Shown: one piece after another, positions 17,714 through 27,240 of the stretch | How the letters are laid out: each line of letters opens with the position of its first letter | Position numbering within the stretch: position 1 is the first letter of the stretch | From: DASZVB01 sp036272055 | Lineage (GTDB): Bacteria; Myxococcota_A; Polyangia; Polyangiales; Polyangiaceae | Direction: 5' to 3' | NCBI GenBank assembly: GCA_036272055.1 | Contig: DATAZL010000116.1 | Span: forward strand, 41,307-105,306 | Length of the DNA stretch: 64,000 nucleotides | Program-made: the position numbers and the translations under genes | The notes under the pieces: generated by a model | The model's input: only the letters and a program-made list of their open reading frames with translations | Databases searched by the model: none | Told to the model about the DNA's origin: nothing

Positions 17714-18889
17714 ATGAACCACGCCCTGCAGAACGAAGACGTAGAACTCTGGCACGTAGAAGTTGCTCCGAACGACGTTCGCGTCGTCACACTCGAGCAG
17801 CTCGATGAAGCCTTCCAGCAAGGCCTCGTCAACGAGAAGACCCGTGTCTTCCAGGACGGGATGGACGAGCCGGCACTGCTCGGCGAGCTCCTCGGCCTGG
17901 GCGATAGCGAGGACGAGGAGCAAGAGGAACAAGAAGAGGACGAGCCTGCCGTTGCGGCAGCGCCGGCCCCCCTGCCCTCGCGCAACCACCAGAACACGCT
18001 GGTTGGTCTCGCCGCAGAGCCACCGCGTGCGCCCGTAGCGCGCGCTTCGGCGCCGGCACCGCAGTCGCAGCAGCGCCCGCGCGCGTCCGCACCGCCACCC
18101 TGGACGCAGCCGACCGAGCAGTCGCATGCGCGCCCGGTCCAGAGCGCGCCGCCGGCCGCCCGGCCGCAGAGCGTCGCTCCTCAGCAGAGCGCCCAGAGCT
18201 ATCGCCAGCAGAGCGCACCGCCCGCGGCCGCCGTCACCCGTCGTCCGCCTGCGCCTGAAGGGGCGTGGCCGCCGGTCGTGACTCGTTCGGCGCCACCGGC
18301 TTCGGTCAGCAATCCGTCGACGATCAGCGCGGTCGTCGGTCCGGTCGCACCCTCCGTCGTTCCGATGGCGATGGACCTCGGCGACCTGGACGACCTCGAC
18401 TATCCGCGCCCGAAGCGCGGCAAGGGCAAGGTCGTCATGGCGACGTTCGGCGTGCTCGCCGTCGCTGCCGGCGTGGCACTCGGTGTGACCGGGCGAGGCG
18501 CGTCGCTCGTGAGCTCGCTCTCCGCCTCCGCCGCACAGCCCGCGACGGTCGCGAAGCCGGCTCCCAAGGTCGACACCGTGAGCCACGCGTACGATCCGGG
18601 CAACGCCCCGGTGAAGCTGAAGGACACACCCGATCCCGTCGTGATCACGACGCGCGAGAACGAGTCGACTCAGCTCGCCGCCGCCGGAATGACCGCGGGC
18701 GCCGCAGCCGAGGTCGCGAGCCCGAAGACGGCACCGGCCGCCAAGAGCACCGCGTCGAAGAAGATCGCCGTCAGCAGCAAGCGCGCCAAGAGTAGCGGCG
18801 GAGCCGCGCCGAGCCGTCACGGCGGCGGCGGCAAGCAGCCGTTCAAGACGGGCGGCGACACGCACGACCCGCTCAACGGCTCTCTGTAG
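17714..18889 (+). CDS. Paralogous GYF-like single-pass membrane protein with DPLN C-terminus
   Basis: 391 residues. The N-terminus (about 10-60) matches the GYF-like region of the 9082-10773 protein: ELWHVEVAPNDVRVVTLEQL, then DEAF and a TRVFQDGM segment, although the final Trp of the GYF pattern is missing (MDEPALLG). An acidic Glu run and a Pro/Gln/Ala-rich linker lead to a basic stop and one membrane helix (about 240-260, VVMATFGVLAVAAGVALGV). A Lys/Ser/Gly-rich tail follows, ending THDPLNGSL. The same order of parts and the same terminal DPLN signature in two nearby genes suggest duplication and a shared partner. A cytoplasmic N-terminus and periplasmic tail are inferred from charge. Confidence 0.8.
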   Translation: MNHALQNEDVELWHVEVAPNDVRVVTLEQLDEAFQQGLVNEKTRVFQDGMDEPALLGELLGLGDSEDEEQEEQEEDEPAVAAAPAPLPSRNHQNTLVGLAAEPPRAPVARASAPAPQSQQRPRASAPPPWTQPTEQSHARPVQSAPPAARPQSVAPQQSAQSYRQQSAPPAAAVTRRPPAPEGAWPPVVTRSAPPASVSNPSTISAVVGPVAPSVVPMAMDLGDLDDLDYPRPKRGKGKVVMATFGVLAVAAGVALGVTGRGASLVSSLSASAAQPATVAKPAPKVDTVSHAYDPGNAPVKLKDTPDPVVITTRENESTQLAAAGMTAGAAAEVASPKTAPAAKSTASKKIAVSSKRAKSSGGAAPSRHGGGGKQPFKTGGDTHDPLNGSL

Positions 18890-19146
18890 TCGTCGGCGTC
18901 CGGGGAACGCTCATCGTCGCGGCGGTGCGAATCGCTGCGACGGTGCGTCGTGTCACATTCGAGCACGAGACGCGAATCCGGGGCTGACCGTGCGCGGACA
19001 GCGACGCGAAGGTCCATGAATTGCGCGCCGCGCCGGCGTTCGCTCGACAATTACCTTCTTGGCTTCGACGATAAGCGCCAGTTCGGTTGGCTCCCGATGA
19101 CGTGATAGCCTGCGCGCGCTTGTCCGAACATGTGGAGACAACAGTC

Positions 19147-20016
19147 ATGAACAAGAATCTTCGGCCTTACTCGATCGTCGTTCTGTCCCTGGCAGGGACC
19201 TTGTTGCTGGGATGCGGTTCCAGCGGCAGTTCAAACGACGGGAGCGGAGGAGCGACCGGAAGCGGCGGTAAGAGCGACGAGAGCGGCGGCAGCACGAGCT
19301 CCGGCGGCAGCAGCAGCGGCGGCGCTAGCGCCTTCGATGCCGGAAGCGACGCGAATCGCAACATGGTGACGGCTGGGAGCATCTGTAAACGGGTCGCCGA
19401 GATCCAGTGCGCGGGTGAAGCCTTCTGCTGTTCGATGCCGAAGGAGACCGTCGACGCCTGCGTGACGGCGGAGACCATGGTCTGCAGCGGCACCCTTTCC
19501 CTCGACGCCGTCGCGATGGACTCCTCGACCGGCTTCGACATGGCGAAGGCGTCCGCCGCGCTCACGAAGTTCGAGAGCCTCGCGTCGAAGTGCGACACGA
19601 GCATCTCCGCGTTCGGGATCTCCCTCGACGGCTTCCGCGGTATCGCCGCCGGCACCGTCGCCGTGGGTGGAACCTGCAATCCCTCGTCGACCGCGACGAA
19701 CAAGACGGCGGCGACCGCCGCGGCGCTCGTCTCCTGTACCGATCCCGCCAGCAACGCCTGCATGACGGCGGCGATGGGCTCGGACTGGAAGTGCACGGCG
19801 CGCTCCGACGCGGGCGGCACGTGCTTCAGCGATGCCAACTGCAAGGACGGCATGTACTGCGACAACCCGGGCTACGCGCTCGAGGGTGGCAAGTGCGCCG
19901 CGCGCAAGGCAAAGGGCGCCGACTGCATGGCGAGCAACGAGTGCACGTCGCTCGCGTGCGTCGCCAGCAAGTGCGACGACCAGACGAAGGACGTCGCGTA
20001 CTGCTTGCAGATGTGA
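19147..20016 (+). CDS. Lipoprotein with Gly/Ser linker and Cys-rich C-terminus
   Basis: 289 residues from the ATG at 19147 (GGAG 9-12 nt upstream). The signal peptide ends in the lipobox LLLGC (Cys about 21). A Gly/Ser-rich linker (SGGSTSSGGSSSGG) leads to a globular part with Cys pairs (ICKRVAEIQCAGEAFCCSMP) and a C-terminal EGF-like series of short Cys spacings (CFSDANCKDGMYCDN; CMASNECTSLAC) resembling the Dickkopf-like Cys-rich regions found in many myxobacterial lipoproteins. Function unknown; presumably on the outer membrane or cell surface. Convergent with ppc, with a strong shared hairpin between. Confidence 0.8.
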   Translation: MNKNLRPYSIVVLSLAGTLLLGCGSSGSSNDGSGGATGSGGKSDESGGSTSSGGSSSGGASAFDAGSDANRNMVTAGSICKRVAEIQCAGEAFCCSMPKETVDACVTAETMVCSGTLSLDAVAMDSSTGFDMAKASAALTKFESLASKCDTSISAFGISLDGFRGIAAGTVAVGGTCNPSSTATNKTAATAAALVSCTDPASNACMTAAMGSDWKCTARSDAGGTCFSDANCKDGMYCDNPGYALEGGKCAARKAKGADCMASNECTSLACVASKCDDQTKDVAYCLQM

Positions 20017-20019
20017 GTC

Positions 20020-20083
20020 GCTGACGTCGAGAGCGAGCGGGGCGCCCGGTGGGCCCCGCTCGTGTCCGTTTGTCGACGTCAGC
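20020..20083. terminator. Nested double inverted repeat, probable bidirectional terminator
   Basis: The outer stem GCTGACGTCGA/TCGACGTCAGC (20020-20030 with 20073-20083, perfect 11 bp) encloses an inner stem CGAGCGGGGC/GCCCCGCTCG (20034-20043 with 20053-20062, perfect 10 bp). It fills the 62-bp gap between convergent genes and overlaps the ppc stop codon at 20079-20081. Symmetry on both strands fits termination of both transcripts. Confidence 0.65.
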
Positions 20084-22877
20084 CGCTGTTCCTGAGGCCC
20101 GCGGCGATGCCGTTGATGCTCAGGTGGATGCCGCGCTCGATGCGCTCGCCCTTCTTGCCGGAGCGGTAGCGCTTGAGGAGCTCGACCTGCAGGTGATTCA
20201 GCGGGTCGATGTAAGGGACGCGGCTCCTGATCGATTGCCGTAGCGCGGGGTTCGAGCCGAGGAGACCGCCGCTGACGATGTCGATGACCGCGCTCTCGGT
20301 GAGCTCGTGCTCCTCGGTGATGCGGCCGAAGATCTTCTGCCTGAGCTCGGGGTCCTTCACGAGCTCGGCGTATTTCGACGCGAGCGAGAGATCGCTCTTC
20401 GCGAGGACCATCTCGAGGTTCGCGACCAGCGTCTGGAAGAACGGCCAGCGCTCGTACATGCGCCGGAGAGTCGCGACGCCCGCAGGTGACTCCGACGCGA
20501 GCCAGTCCTTCACCGCGGTGCCGAAGCCGTACCATCCCGGCAAGAGCACGCGGCTCTGCGCCCAGCTGAATACCCAGGGGATCGCCCGGAGGTCTTCGAT
20601 GCGCCCCGAGCCCTTGCGCGACGCGGGGCGGCTTCCGATCTTGAGCTCGGAGATCTCGGAGATCGGCGTCGCTTCGCGGAAGTAGTCGGTGAAACCCGGC
20701 GTCTCGTACACGAGCTCGCGGTACGCGAGGTAAGCGCGCTCGGAGAGGCGTTCCATCACGCCGCGGAAGGTGTCGGCGTCGCTCCGCGTCTCGGACTCGA
20801 CGAGGGTCGCCTCGAGCGTCGCGGCGAGGAGCGTCTCCAGGTTGCGGAACCCGATCTCCTTGTCGGAATACTTGCTCGCGATGACCTCGCCCTGCTCCGT
20901 GATGCGGATCTGCCCGGAGACGGCGCCCGACGGTTGCGCGACGATCGCGCGGTAGGTCGAGCCGCCGCCACGACCGACGGACCCGCCGCGACCGTGAAAC
21001 AACGAGAGCACCACGCCGTACTGCCGGCAGACGTCGGTGAGCTGCACCTCGGCCTTGTAGAGCTCCCAGGTCGACGTGAGAAAGCCGCCGTCCTTGTTGC
21101 TGTCGGAATAGCCGAGCATGACCTCGAACGTGCCGCCCCACGCCGACCGGATCATGTCGAGCACGCCGGGTACCGCGAAGAATCGTTTGGTGACGTCGCC
21201 GCAGTTCTGAAGATCGGAAATGGTCTCGAAGAGCGGGATGACGCGCATCGAGAGAGCGCGGGGATTGCCCGCCGTGAAAAGGCCGGCCTGCCGCAGGAGC
21301 AGGCACACCTCGAGGAGATCGGACACGGTGGTCGTCTTCGAGATGACGTAGTGGGGGAGCGCCTCTGCGCCGAACGAGCCCTGAAGGGCGCGCGCCGCGG
21401 TGAGGATCGCGAGCTCGCCCTTCGTCTCGTCGGTGTACTCGATGAAGGGAGACACGAGGGGACGGATCACGTCGAGCTCCGCCGTGAGCCACGCGACGCG
21501 CTCTTCTTCGGTCGCCTTCAGGTAGTCGATGGGGAGACCGGCCGAGAGCGCGAGCTCAGCGACGACGCGCTCGTGGACATCCGAGTTCTGCCGGAGATCG
21601 ACGGCGGCCAGGTTGAACTCGAAGGCCTGGACGGCGTGTCCGAGCGCGCGGAGTCGCCCACCGACGAGGTCCTCGCCGCGGTGCTCGACGAGCGAGGTCC
21701 GGATGACGTCGAGATCGCGAAGAAGCTCACCTGCGTTCGCGTAGGGTGGCGCAGTGAGGGCCGGAGGACGCGCCGGATGGGTACGGCAGAGCAGCTCCAT
21801 CGTGGCGGCGAGCCGTGCGTAGATGCCGACGAGGATCCGCCGGTAGGGCTCGTCGGAGCGCTTTCCGTCGGGGAATGACTCTGCGAGCGCACGCATGCCG
21901 TCGGAGACGTGGGCCATGCCGAGGGACACCGAGAGTTCCGCGCCGAGCGCGTGCACCTCTTCGAGGTAGTGATTCAGGATGAGCCGGGCCTGCGCGCCGA
22001 CGGCGTAGACGAGCACGTCCTTGTTCACGAACGGGTTGCCGTCGCGGTCCCCGCCGACCCAGCTCCCCATCCTGAGGACGGGGGGAAGTCGCCACGGCTC
22101 CTCGAGCGGCATCTCCTCGTCCAGCAGATCTTCGGCGTCGGCGTAGAGATGCGGGAGCTCGCTGCAGAAGGTGGACTTGTAGAACGCGAGCGTGTTGTCG
22201 ATCTCGTCGCGCACGGTGACCTTCACCTGGCGCATCATCCGGGTCTGCCAGAGCGTCGTCACCTCGCGGTGAAGGGCGCGGTCGTTCTGCGAGAGCTCGA
22301 CCTTCGAGAGATCGGGCCGTCCGCGCTCGGCGAGCAAGCGCGCTATCGCCATGTGACGGTCGAGGATGCTCTTTCGCTGCACCTCGGTCGGATGTGCGGT
22401 GAGGACCGGACATATCGCGACGTTCCGCATCGCGTCGCGAAGCTCCGTCGGCGTCACGCCGCTCTCCTTGATGCGAGCGACGGCGAGGGCGAGGGAGCCC
22501 TCCCCCGGCGGATCGCCGCGCGAGAGCAGGAGCCGTGCGCGACGGTTGTGGTGACGGTCCTCCGCGATGTTCGACAGATGCGAGAAGTACGTGAACGCGC
22601 GGACGACGGAGATCGCCGACTCTATCTCGAGGCCCTCGACGAGACGCGCGAGCTCGTGGCGCGCGTCGTGATCACCGTCGCGCCGGAAGCGAATCGCCGT
22701 GCGCCTGATGCGCTCGACGACCTCGAACATCGCGTCGCCCTCCTGGCGGCGTAACGTCTCGCCGAGGACACGGCCGAGGAGGCGAATGTCTTCACGGAGC
22801 GGCAGCGCGACGGTTGCTTCCGACGGCGGCTCCGGCGGCTCACTGTCCGGAACGCGGATATCTGCGGTCATGACCAT
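20079..22877 (-). CDS. ppc: Phosphoenolpyruvate carboxylase
   Basis: 932 residues, full length. The enzyme carboxylates PEP with bicarbonate to oxaloacetate, replenishing the TCA cycle. Landmarks are LTAHPTEVQRKS (catalytic His, about 159-170), GSWVGGDRDGNP, VMLGYSDSNKDGG, the FHGRGGSVGRGGG loop, and the C-terminal signature SINGIAAGLRNSG (NSG where many enzymes have NTG). Two ATGs lie six bases apart; the inner one (22871) forms an ATGA overlap with the pfk stop, the outer one is 22877. The overlap with the upstream phosphofructokinase gene implies translational coupling and joint control of PEP supply and use. Confidence 0.96.
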   Translation of the reverse strand: MVMTADIRVPDSEPPEPPSEATVALPLREDIRLLGRVLGETLRRQEGDAMFEVVERIRRTAIRFRRDGDHDARHELARLVEGLEIESAISVVRAFTYFSHLSNIAEDRHHNRRARLLLSRGDPPGEGSLALAVARIKESGVTPTELRDAMRNVAICPVLTAHPTEVQRKSILDRHMAIARLLAERGRPDLSKVELSQNDRALHREVTTLWQTRMMRQVKVTVRDEIDNTLAFYKSTFCSELPHLYADAEDLLDEEMPLEEPWRLPPVLRMGSWVGGDRDGNPFVNKDVLVYAVGAQARLILNHYLEEVHALGAELSVSLGMAHVSDGMRALAESFPDGKRSDEPYRRILVGIYARLAATMELLCRTHPARPPALTAPPYANAGELLRDLDVIRTSLVEHRGEDLVGGRLRALGHAVQAFEFNLAAVDLRQNSDVHERVVAELALSAGLPIDYLKATEEERVAWLTAELDVIRPLVSPFIEYTDETKGELAILTAARALQGSFGAEALPHYVISKTTTVSDLLEVCLLLRQAGLFTAGNPRALSMRVIPLFETISDLQNCGDVTKRFFAVPGVLDMIRSAWGGTFEVMLGYSDSNKDGGFLTSTWELYKAEVQLTDVCRQYGVVLSLFHGRGGSVGRGGGSTYRAIVAQPSGAVSGQIRITEQGEVIASKYSDKEIGFRNLETLLAATLEATLVESETRSDADTFRGVMERLSERAYLAYRELVYETPGFTDYFREATPISEISELKIGSRPASRKGSGRIEDLRAIPWVFSWAQSRVLLPGWYGFGTAVKDWLASESPAGVATLRRMYERWPFFQTLVANLEMVLAKSDLSLASKYAELVKDPELRQKIFGRITEEHELTESAVIDIVSGGLLGSNPALRQSIRSRVPYIDPLNHLQVELLKRYRSGKKGERIERGIHLSINGIAAGLRNSG

Positions 22878-24217
22878 GATAGAGGTTGCCCCGTCGATTC
22901 GACCACCGACATCCAGAGATCACTCGTCGTATCGACCTGTTTTCTGTACCGCGTGGCGAGAGGGAGCGGCACGTGAACGAAGCGGCCGTGCCACCGCCCG
23001 ATGAGCATCTCGGTGTTGCCGGCCATGGCGGCGTGAACCGCGTTCCGCGCCATGTTCCAGCAATAGAGGCTGTCGGTCGGCGACGCGGGGACGCTCCGGA
23101 TGTAGTAGCTCGGGTCGATGTAGCGCAACGTGACGTCGCCACGCTTCTCGCGAAAGTGCTCGACGATGCTATCGCGCAGCACGACGCCGATGTCGCGCAG
23201 TTTGACGTTGCCACTCCGATCCGTCATCGCTCCGCTCCCTTCCGCGCAGAGGTCCTGCCCTGCGCCCTCCGCCACGACGATGAGCGCGTGCAAGCCCGAC
23301 GCAAGCCGCCTCTCGAGAAACGCGAACAGGCCGCCCGGTCCCTCGAGCTTTATCGGCACCTCGGGGATGAGCACCGCGTCCACGTCTGTCGACGCGATCG
23401 ACGCGTGACACGCGATGAAGCCCGAGTGCCGGCCCATGAGCTTCACGATGCCGATACCGTTCTTCACGCCCGACGCCTCGACGTGGGCGCTATGGATGAC
23501 GTCGACGCCGGCGCAGAACGCCGTCTCGAAGCCGAAGCTCTTGTCGATGAAGTGGATGTCGTTGTCGATCGTCTTCGGCACTGCGATGACGCCGATGGGG
23601 AGCCCCCGCTTCGCTATCTCGGCGACGAGGGCGATGGCGCCGCGACACGTGCCGTCGCCGCCGATCACGAAGAGCACGCCGATCCCGAGCTCGACGAGCC
23701 GGTCGACCATCTTCTCCGGATCCTGATCGCCGCGCGACGTGCCGAGCGCGGTACCGCCGTCGTGATGAATGTTGGCGACGGTGGCCGGTGACAGACTCAC
23801 CGGCTCGTGCCCGTGTGCTTCGTCGAGCCCCTCGTAGCCGTAGCGGAAGCCGAAGATCCTCTTCACGCCGTAGCCATGGGTCAGCTCGAGGACGATGCCG
23901 CGGAGAACGTTGTTCACGCCCGGACAGAGGCCGCCGCAGGTGACGATCCCGCAGGCGAGCTTCGTCACGTCGAAGAAAATCTTGTCCCTCGGCCCCGCGA
24001 GCTCGAACGCCGGCGCGGTCGCGACGTCCTCCGCCTGGACTCGTGACAGGCGGTCGTCGAGGAGCACTCGGTCCGCTTGCCCGACGTAATGGATCGCGTC
24101 CCGAGACAGCCGATCGAGGAGCGGCGAGGGAAATCGGCACTGGCCGAGGATGCGCACCTCGAGATCCGACGCGACGACGCGACCTGCCCTTTCGGGCACC
24201 GTCAGCCCTATCGCCAT
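22868..24217 (-). CDS. 6-phosphofructokinase, TP0108/plant-like group
   Basis: 449 residues, longer than E. coli PfkA (320) because of an N-terminal extension typical of this clade. Landmarks are TCGGLCPGVNNVLRG (about 93-107), IGGDGT at 185-190, PKTIDND at 214-220 with catalytic Asp, and KLMGRHSGFIA. Gly in GGDGT points to ATP; Lys in PKTIDND is also seen in pyrophosphate enzymes, but the Gly/Lys pair is known from ATP-dependent members, so ATP use is the better inference. First gene of a pair with ppc, overlapping it by about 10 bp. Divergent from the SNF2 gene with a 100-bp gap. Confidence 0.93.
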   Translation of the reverse strand: MAIGLTVPERAGRVVASDLEVRILGQCRFPSPLLDRLSRDAIHYVGQADRVLLDDRLSRVQAEDVATAPAFELAGPRDKIFFDVTKLACGIVTCGGLCPGVNNVLRGIVLELTHGYGVKRIFGFRYGYEGLDEAHGHEPVSLSPATVANIHHDGGTALGTSRGDQDPEKMVDRLVELGIGVLFVIGGDGTCRGAIALVAEIAKRGLPIGVIAVPKTIDNDIHFIDKSFGFETAFCAGVDVIHSAHVEASGVKNGIGIVKLMGRHSGFIACHASIASTDVDAVLIPEVPIKLEGPGGLFAFLERRLASGLHALIVVAEGAGQDLCAEGSGAMTDRSGNVKLRDIGVVLRDSIVEHFREKRGDVTLRYIDPSYYIRSVPASPTDSLYCWNMARNAVHAAMAGNTEMLIGRWHGRFVHVPLPLATRYRKQVDTTSDLWMSVVESTGQPLSWS

Positions 24218-24317
24218 GCCGTAGAGGGTCGGGCCATGGTCGTTTCGCCGCGTTTGCGGGCGAGTTGCCGGGGGGGTTTCCGGATGGCCTGGCGATGATT
24301 ACCGTAGCCGGCTCTAT

Positions 24318-27230
24318 TTGCAGGGTCTCCTCGAAGTCGTCCGGAAGTCGTGTCTCCCAGGGCTCTGGTCCGAAGGCGTTCGTCTGTGCCGTGAGGGGAA
24401 GGTCGCCCGTGCCGGCTCGAACGACGACTCGTTCCGGGTACGCGCGCCGGGCCGCGCGGTCGCGCCCACGGTGACGCTTTACCCCGCGGACGGCGAGTGG
24501 TCGTGCGACTGCGGCGGCAAGGTCGACCCCTGCGCGCACGTCGCAGCCGCCGCGATCTACTCGGCGCAAGGACCGACGGGGCCAGCCGCCGCGGCCGCGC
24601 CGGCAGTGCCCGCTGCGCGCCTCGTGTACCGGCTCGGGCGGCGCGACCGCGTACTGACGCTGCGACGCTTCATCGTGTTCCCCGACGGGCGGGAGACGCG
24701 TCTCGCGACGAGCCTCGCATCCGAGGTCGCCCGGGGGCGCTTGCCGGCCGGGCTGAGTCCGACCCACGAAGATCTCGACGTCGACGGCCTGCTCGGCGCA
24801 CCCGCGCGCGAGATCGTTCCCATCGGGCTCATCCCGCGACTCCTCGAAGCGCTGTCGCGGAGCAACGACGTGTTCTTCGACGACCTGCGCGTGAAGACCT
24901 CCGGCGAACGAGTCCCGCCGAAGGCAGTCGTCGAGGACGCGCCCGACGGCGGCTTCGTGCTGCGCATGGAGCGCGATCCGTCAGTGGACGAAGCTGTCGC
25001 GCTCGGCGTCGTGCGATGCCAGGGAACACTCCGTCCCATCTCGGAAGGCGAGACGACCGGGCACCTGCTCGAGCGCCTCCCGCTGTCTCGCATCTTCAAG
25101 AAGGACGACCGCGCCGAGCTCGTCACCCAGGTCTTGCCGGAGCTCGAGAAGCGGCTGCCGGTGACGATCCGCGCCGCGTCGCTCCCGCGAGCCGACGAGA
25201 CCGCGCGCCCGCGCATCGAGATGGATCTCTCGCATCAGGGGCACACCTTGTCGGTGCTGCCGAAGCTCGTGTACGGCAATCCGCCGATCGCGCGGATCGA
25301 TGGCGAGAGCCTCGTGTCACTCGGAACCGCCGTCCCCGTGCGCCGCCGCGACGAGGAACGGAGCATCCTCACGCGCCTCCGCGACGAGCTGAACCTCGTC
25401 CCCGGGCGTCGCGTCGATCTCGACGGCTCGGAGGCGAGCCGCTTCGCGGTGAAGCTCCGTAACTGGCAGAAGCGCGCCGGCGAGCACGACGAGACGAAGA
25501 TCTTCGAGACACGGAACCTCTCGGCGCGCCTCGACATCGAAAACGGGCGCTTCGACGTGGTGTTCGAGTGCGCGCCCGACGGCGAGGGGGGCGAGCCGCG
25601 GCGGGCCGACGCCACTGCCGTGCTGCGCGCATGGCGTGACAAGCTCGCGCTCGTTCCGCTCGAAGGGGGCGGCTGGGCGCCGCTGCCCGAAGGCTTCCTC
25701 GAGCAACACGGCCATCGCATCGCCGATCTGCTCGGCGCGCGCGACTCGGAAAAGAAGCTGCCCCTCGCCGCGATGCCGGAGCTCGGCGCGCTCTGCGAGG
25801 CGCTCGAGCTCCCCGCGCCGCTCGACCTCGCGCGGCTCTCGCCCCTCGTCGAGAACTTCACCGGCATCCCGGAGGCGGCCACCCCGCACATCACCGCGAC
25901 GCTGCGCGCCTACCAGAAGGTCGGCGTGGACTGGCTCTGCTTCCTGCGCGACGCCGGGCTCGGCGCCGTCCTCGCCGACGACATGGGTCTCGGCAAGACA
26001 CTCCAGACGATCTGCGCTCTCCAGGGTCGCACCCTCGTCGTCTGCCCGAAGAGCGTCGTCTACGGCTGGGCGGAGGAGATCGCGCGGTTCGCGCCGGGCC
26101 TGCGCAGCGTGGCGTACGAAGGCGCACGCCGCGAGCTCGACCCGAAGGCGGACGTGACGATCACGACGTACGCCGTCCTCCGGCTCGACGCCGACAAGCT
26201 CGCCGACGAGGACTGGGACGTCGTCGTGCTCGACGAGGCGCAGGCGATCAAGAACTCGAGCAGCCAGACGGCGCGCGCGGCGTTCTCGCTCAAGGGAAAG
26301 TTCAGAGTGGCGCTCTCCGGTACTCCCGTCGAAAATCGCCTGGAAGAGCTCTGGAGCGTGATGCACTTCGCGAACCCCGGGCTGCTCGGGGGCCGCTCGG
26401 CGTTCCAGGAGCGCTACGTGCTGCCGATCACGAACGGGCGGTCCGACGCCGGTGAGCGGCTCCGCGCCAAGATCCGTCCCTTCGTGCTCCGTCGCATGAA
26501 GCGCGAGGTGGTGCCGGAGCTTCCGCCGCGCACCGACTCGGTCGTCCACGTCGAGCTCGACGAGGCGGAGCGCGCCGTCTACGACGCCGTTCGGGCGGCG
26601 ACGCGCAAGGACGTCGTCGAGCGTCTCGCAAAGGGCCAGGGCGCGCTCGTCGTGCTCGAGGCGCTACTCCGGCTGCGTCAGGCGGCGTGTCACTCCGCGC
26701 TCGTGCCCGGGCAAGAAGCGGCGTCGTCGTCCAAGGTGGATCGCCTGCTCGAGGCGCTGTCCGAGGCCGCAGCCGACGGACACAAGGCGCTGGTCTTCTC
26801 GCAGTGGACGCGGCTCCTCGACCTCATCGAGCCGCACCTCGACGCGGCGGGCATCCGTTACACGCGGCTCGACGGCTCGACGACGGATCGCGGCAAGATC
26901 GTGAACCAGTTCCAGGCAGACGGCGGGCCCGAGGTGATGCTCGTGTCGCTCAAGGCGGGCGGCACCGGGTTGAATCTCACTGCCGCCGATCACGTCTTTC
27001 TCGTCGATCCGTGGTGGAACCCCGCGGTCGAAGAGCAAGCCGCCGATCGTGCGCACCGCATCGGCCAGGAGCGACCGGTCATGGTCTACCGCATGGTCGC
27101 CCGCGACACCGTCGAGGAGCGCATCCTCACCCTCAAAGAGCGAAAGCGAAACCTCGCCAACGTAGCCCTTGGCAACGCCGACCACGGCGGAGCCATTACG
27201 CGAGACGAACTGCTTTCTCTGTTTGACTAG
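24318..27230 (+). CDS. SWIM zinc-finger SNF2-family DEAD/H ATPase (bacterial RapA-like)
   Basis: 970 residues. An N-terminal SWIM-type zinc finger (Cys63, Cys65, Cys72, His74 in CDCGGKVDPCAH) is followed by a long middle region. The SNF2 ATPase core comes next: ADDMGLGKTLQT (Walker A about 557-561), LDEAQ Walker B at about 638-642, SGTPVENRLEELWS, FSQWTRLLD, and motif VI AADRAHRIGQ. Such proteins are DNA translocases that remodel nucleoprotein or recycle RNA polymerase; the target here is unknown. The start is a TTG, chosen because family similarity begins within a few residues of it and the ATG at 24295 is out of frame. Structured element copy B follows the stop directly. Confidence 0.93.
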   Translation: MQGLLEVVRKSCLPGLWSEGVRLCREGKVARAGSNDDSFRVRAPGRAVAPTVTLYPADGEWSCDCGGKVDPCAHVAAAAIYSAQGPTGPAAAAAPAVPAARLVYRLGRRDRVLTLRRFIVFPDGRETRLATSLASEVARGRLPAGLSPTHEDLDVDGLLGAPAREIVPIGLIPRLLEALSRSNDVFFDDLRVKTSGERVPPKAVVEDAPDGGFVLRMERDPSVDEAVALGVVRCQGTLRPISEGETTGHLLERLPLSRIFKKDDRAELVTQVLPELEKRLPVTIRAASLPRADETARPRIEMDLSHQGHTLSVLPKLVYGNPPIARIDGESLVSLGTAVPVRRRDEERSILTRLRDELNLVPGRRVDLDGSEASRFAVKLRNWQKRAGEHDETKIFETRNLSARLDIENGRFDVVFECAPDGEGGEPRRADATAVLRAWRDKLALVPLEGGGWAPLPEGFLEQHGHRIADLLGARDSEKKLPLAAMPELGALCEALELPAPLDLARLSPLVENFTGIPEAATPHITATLRAYQKVGVDWLCFLRDAGLGAVLADDMGLGKTLQTICALQGRTLVVCPKSVVYGWAEEIARFAPGLRSVAYEGARRELDPKADVTITTYAVLRLDADKLADEDWDVVVLDEAQAIKNSSSQTARAAFSLKGKFRVALSGTPVENRLEELWSVMHFANPGLLGGRSAFQERYVLPITNGRSDAGERLRAKIRPFVLRRMKREVVPELPPRTDSVVHVELDEAERAVYDAVRAATRKDVVERLAKGQGALVVLEALLRLRQAACHSALVPGQEAASSSKVDRLLEALSEAAADGHKALVFSQWTRLLDLIEPHLDAAGIRYTRLDGSTTDRGKIVNQFQADGGPEVMLVSLKAGGTGLNLTAADHVFLVDPWWNPAVEEQAADRAHRIGQERPVMVYRMVARDTVEERILTLKERKRNLANVALGNADHGGAITRDELLSLFD

Positions 27231-27240
27231 TCGCGTGTTG

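Noticed and set aside
19231..21492. 753-codon minus-strand open frame across the lipoprotein and ppc genes
   Set aside because: Runs through both a plus-strand gene and the ppc frame with Arg/His-rich sequence; no protein features.
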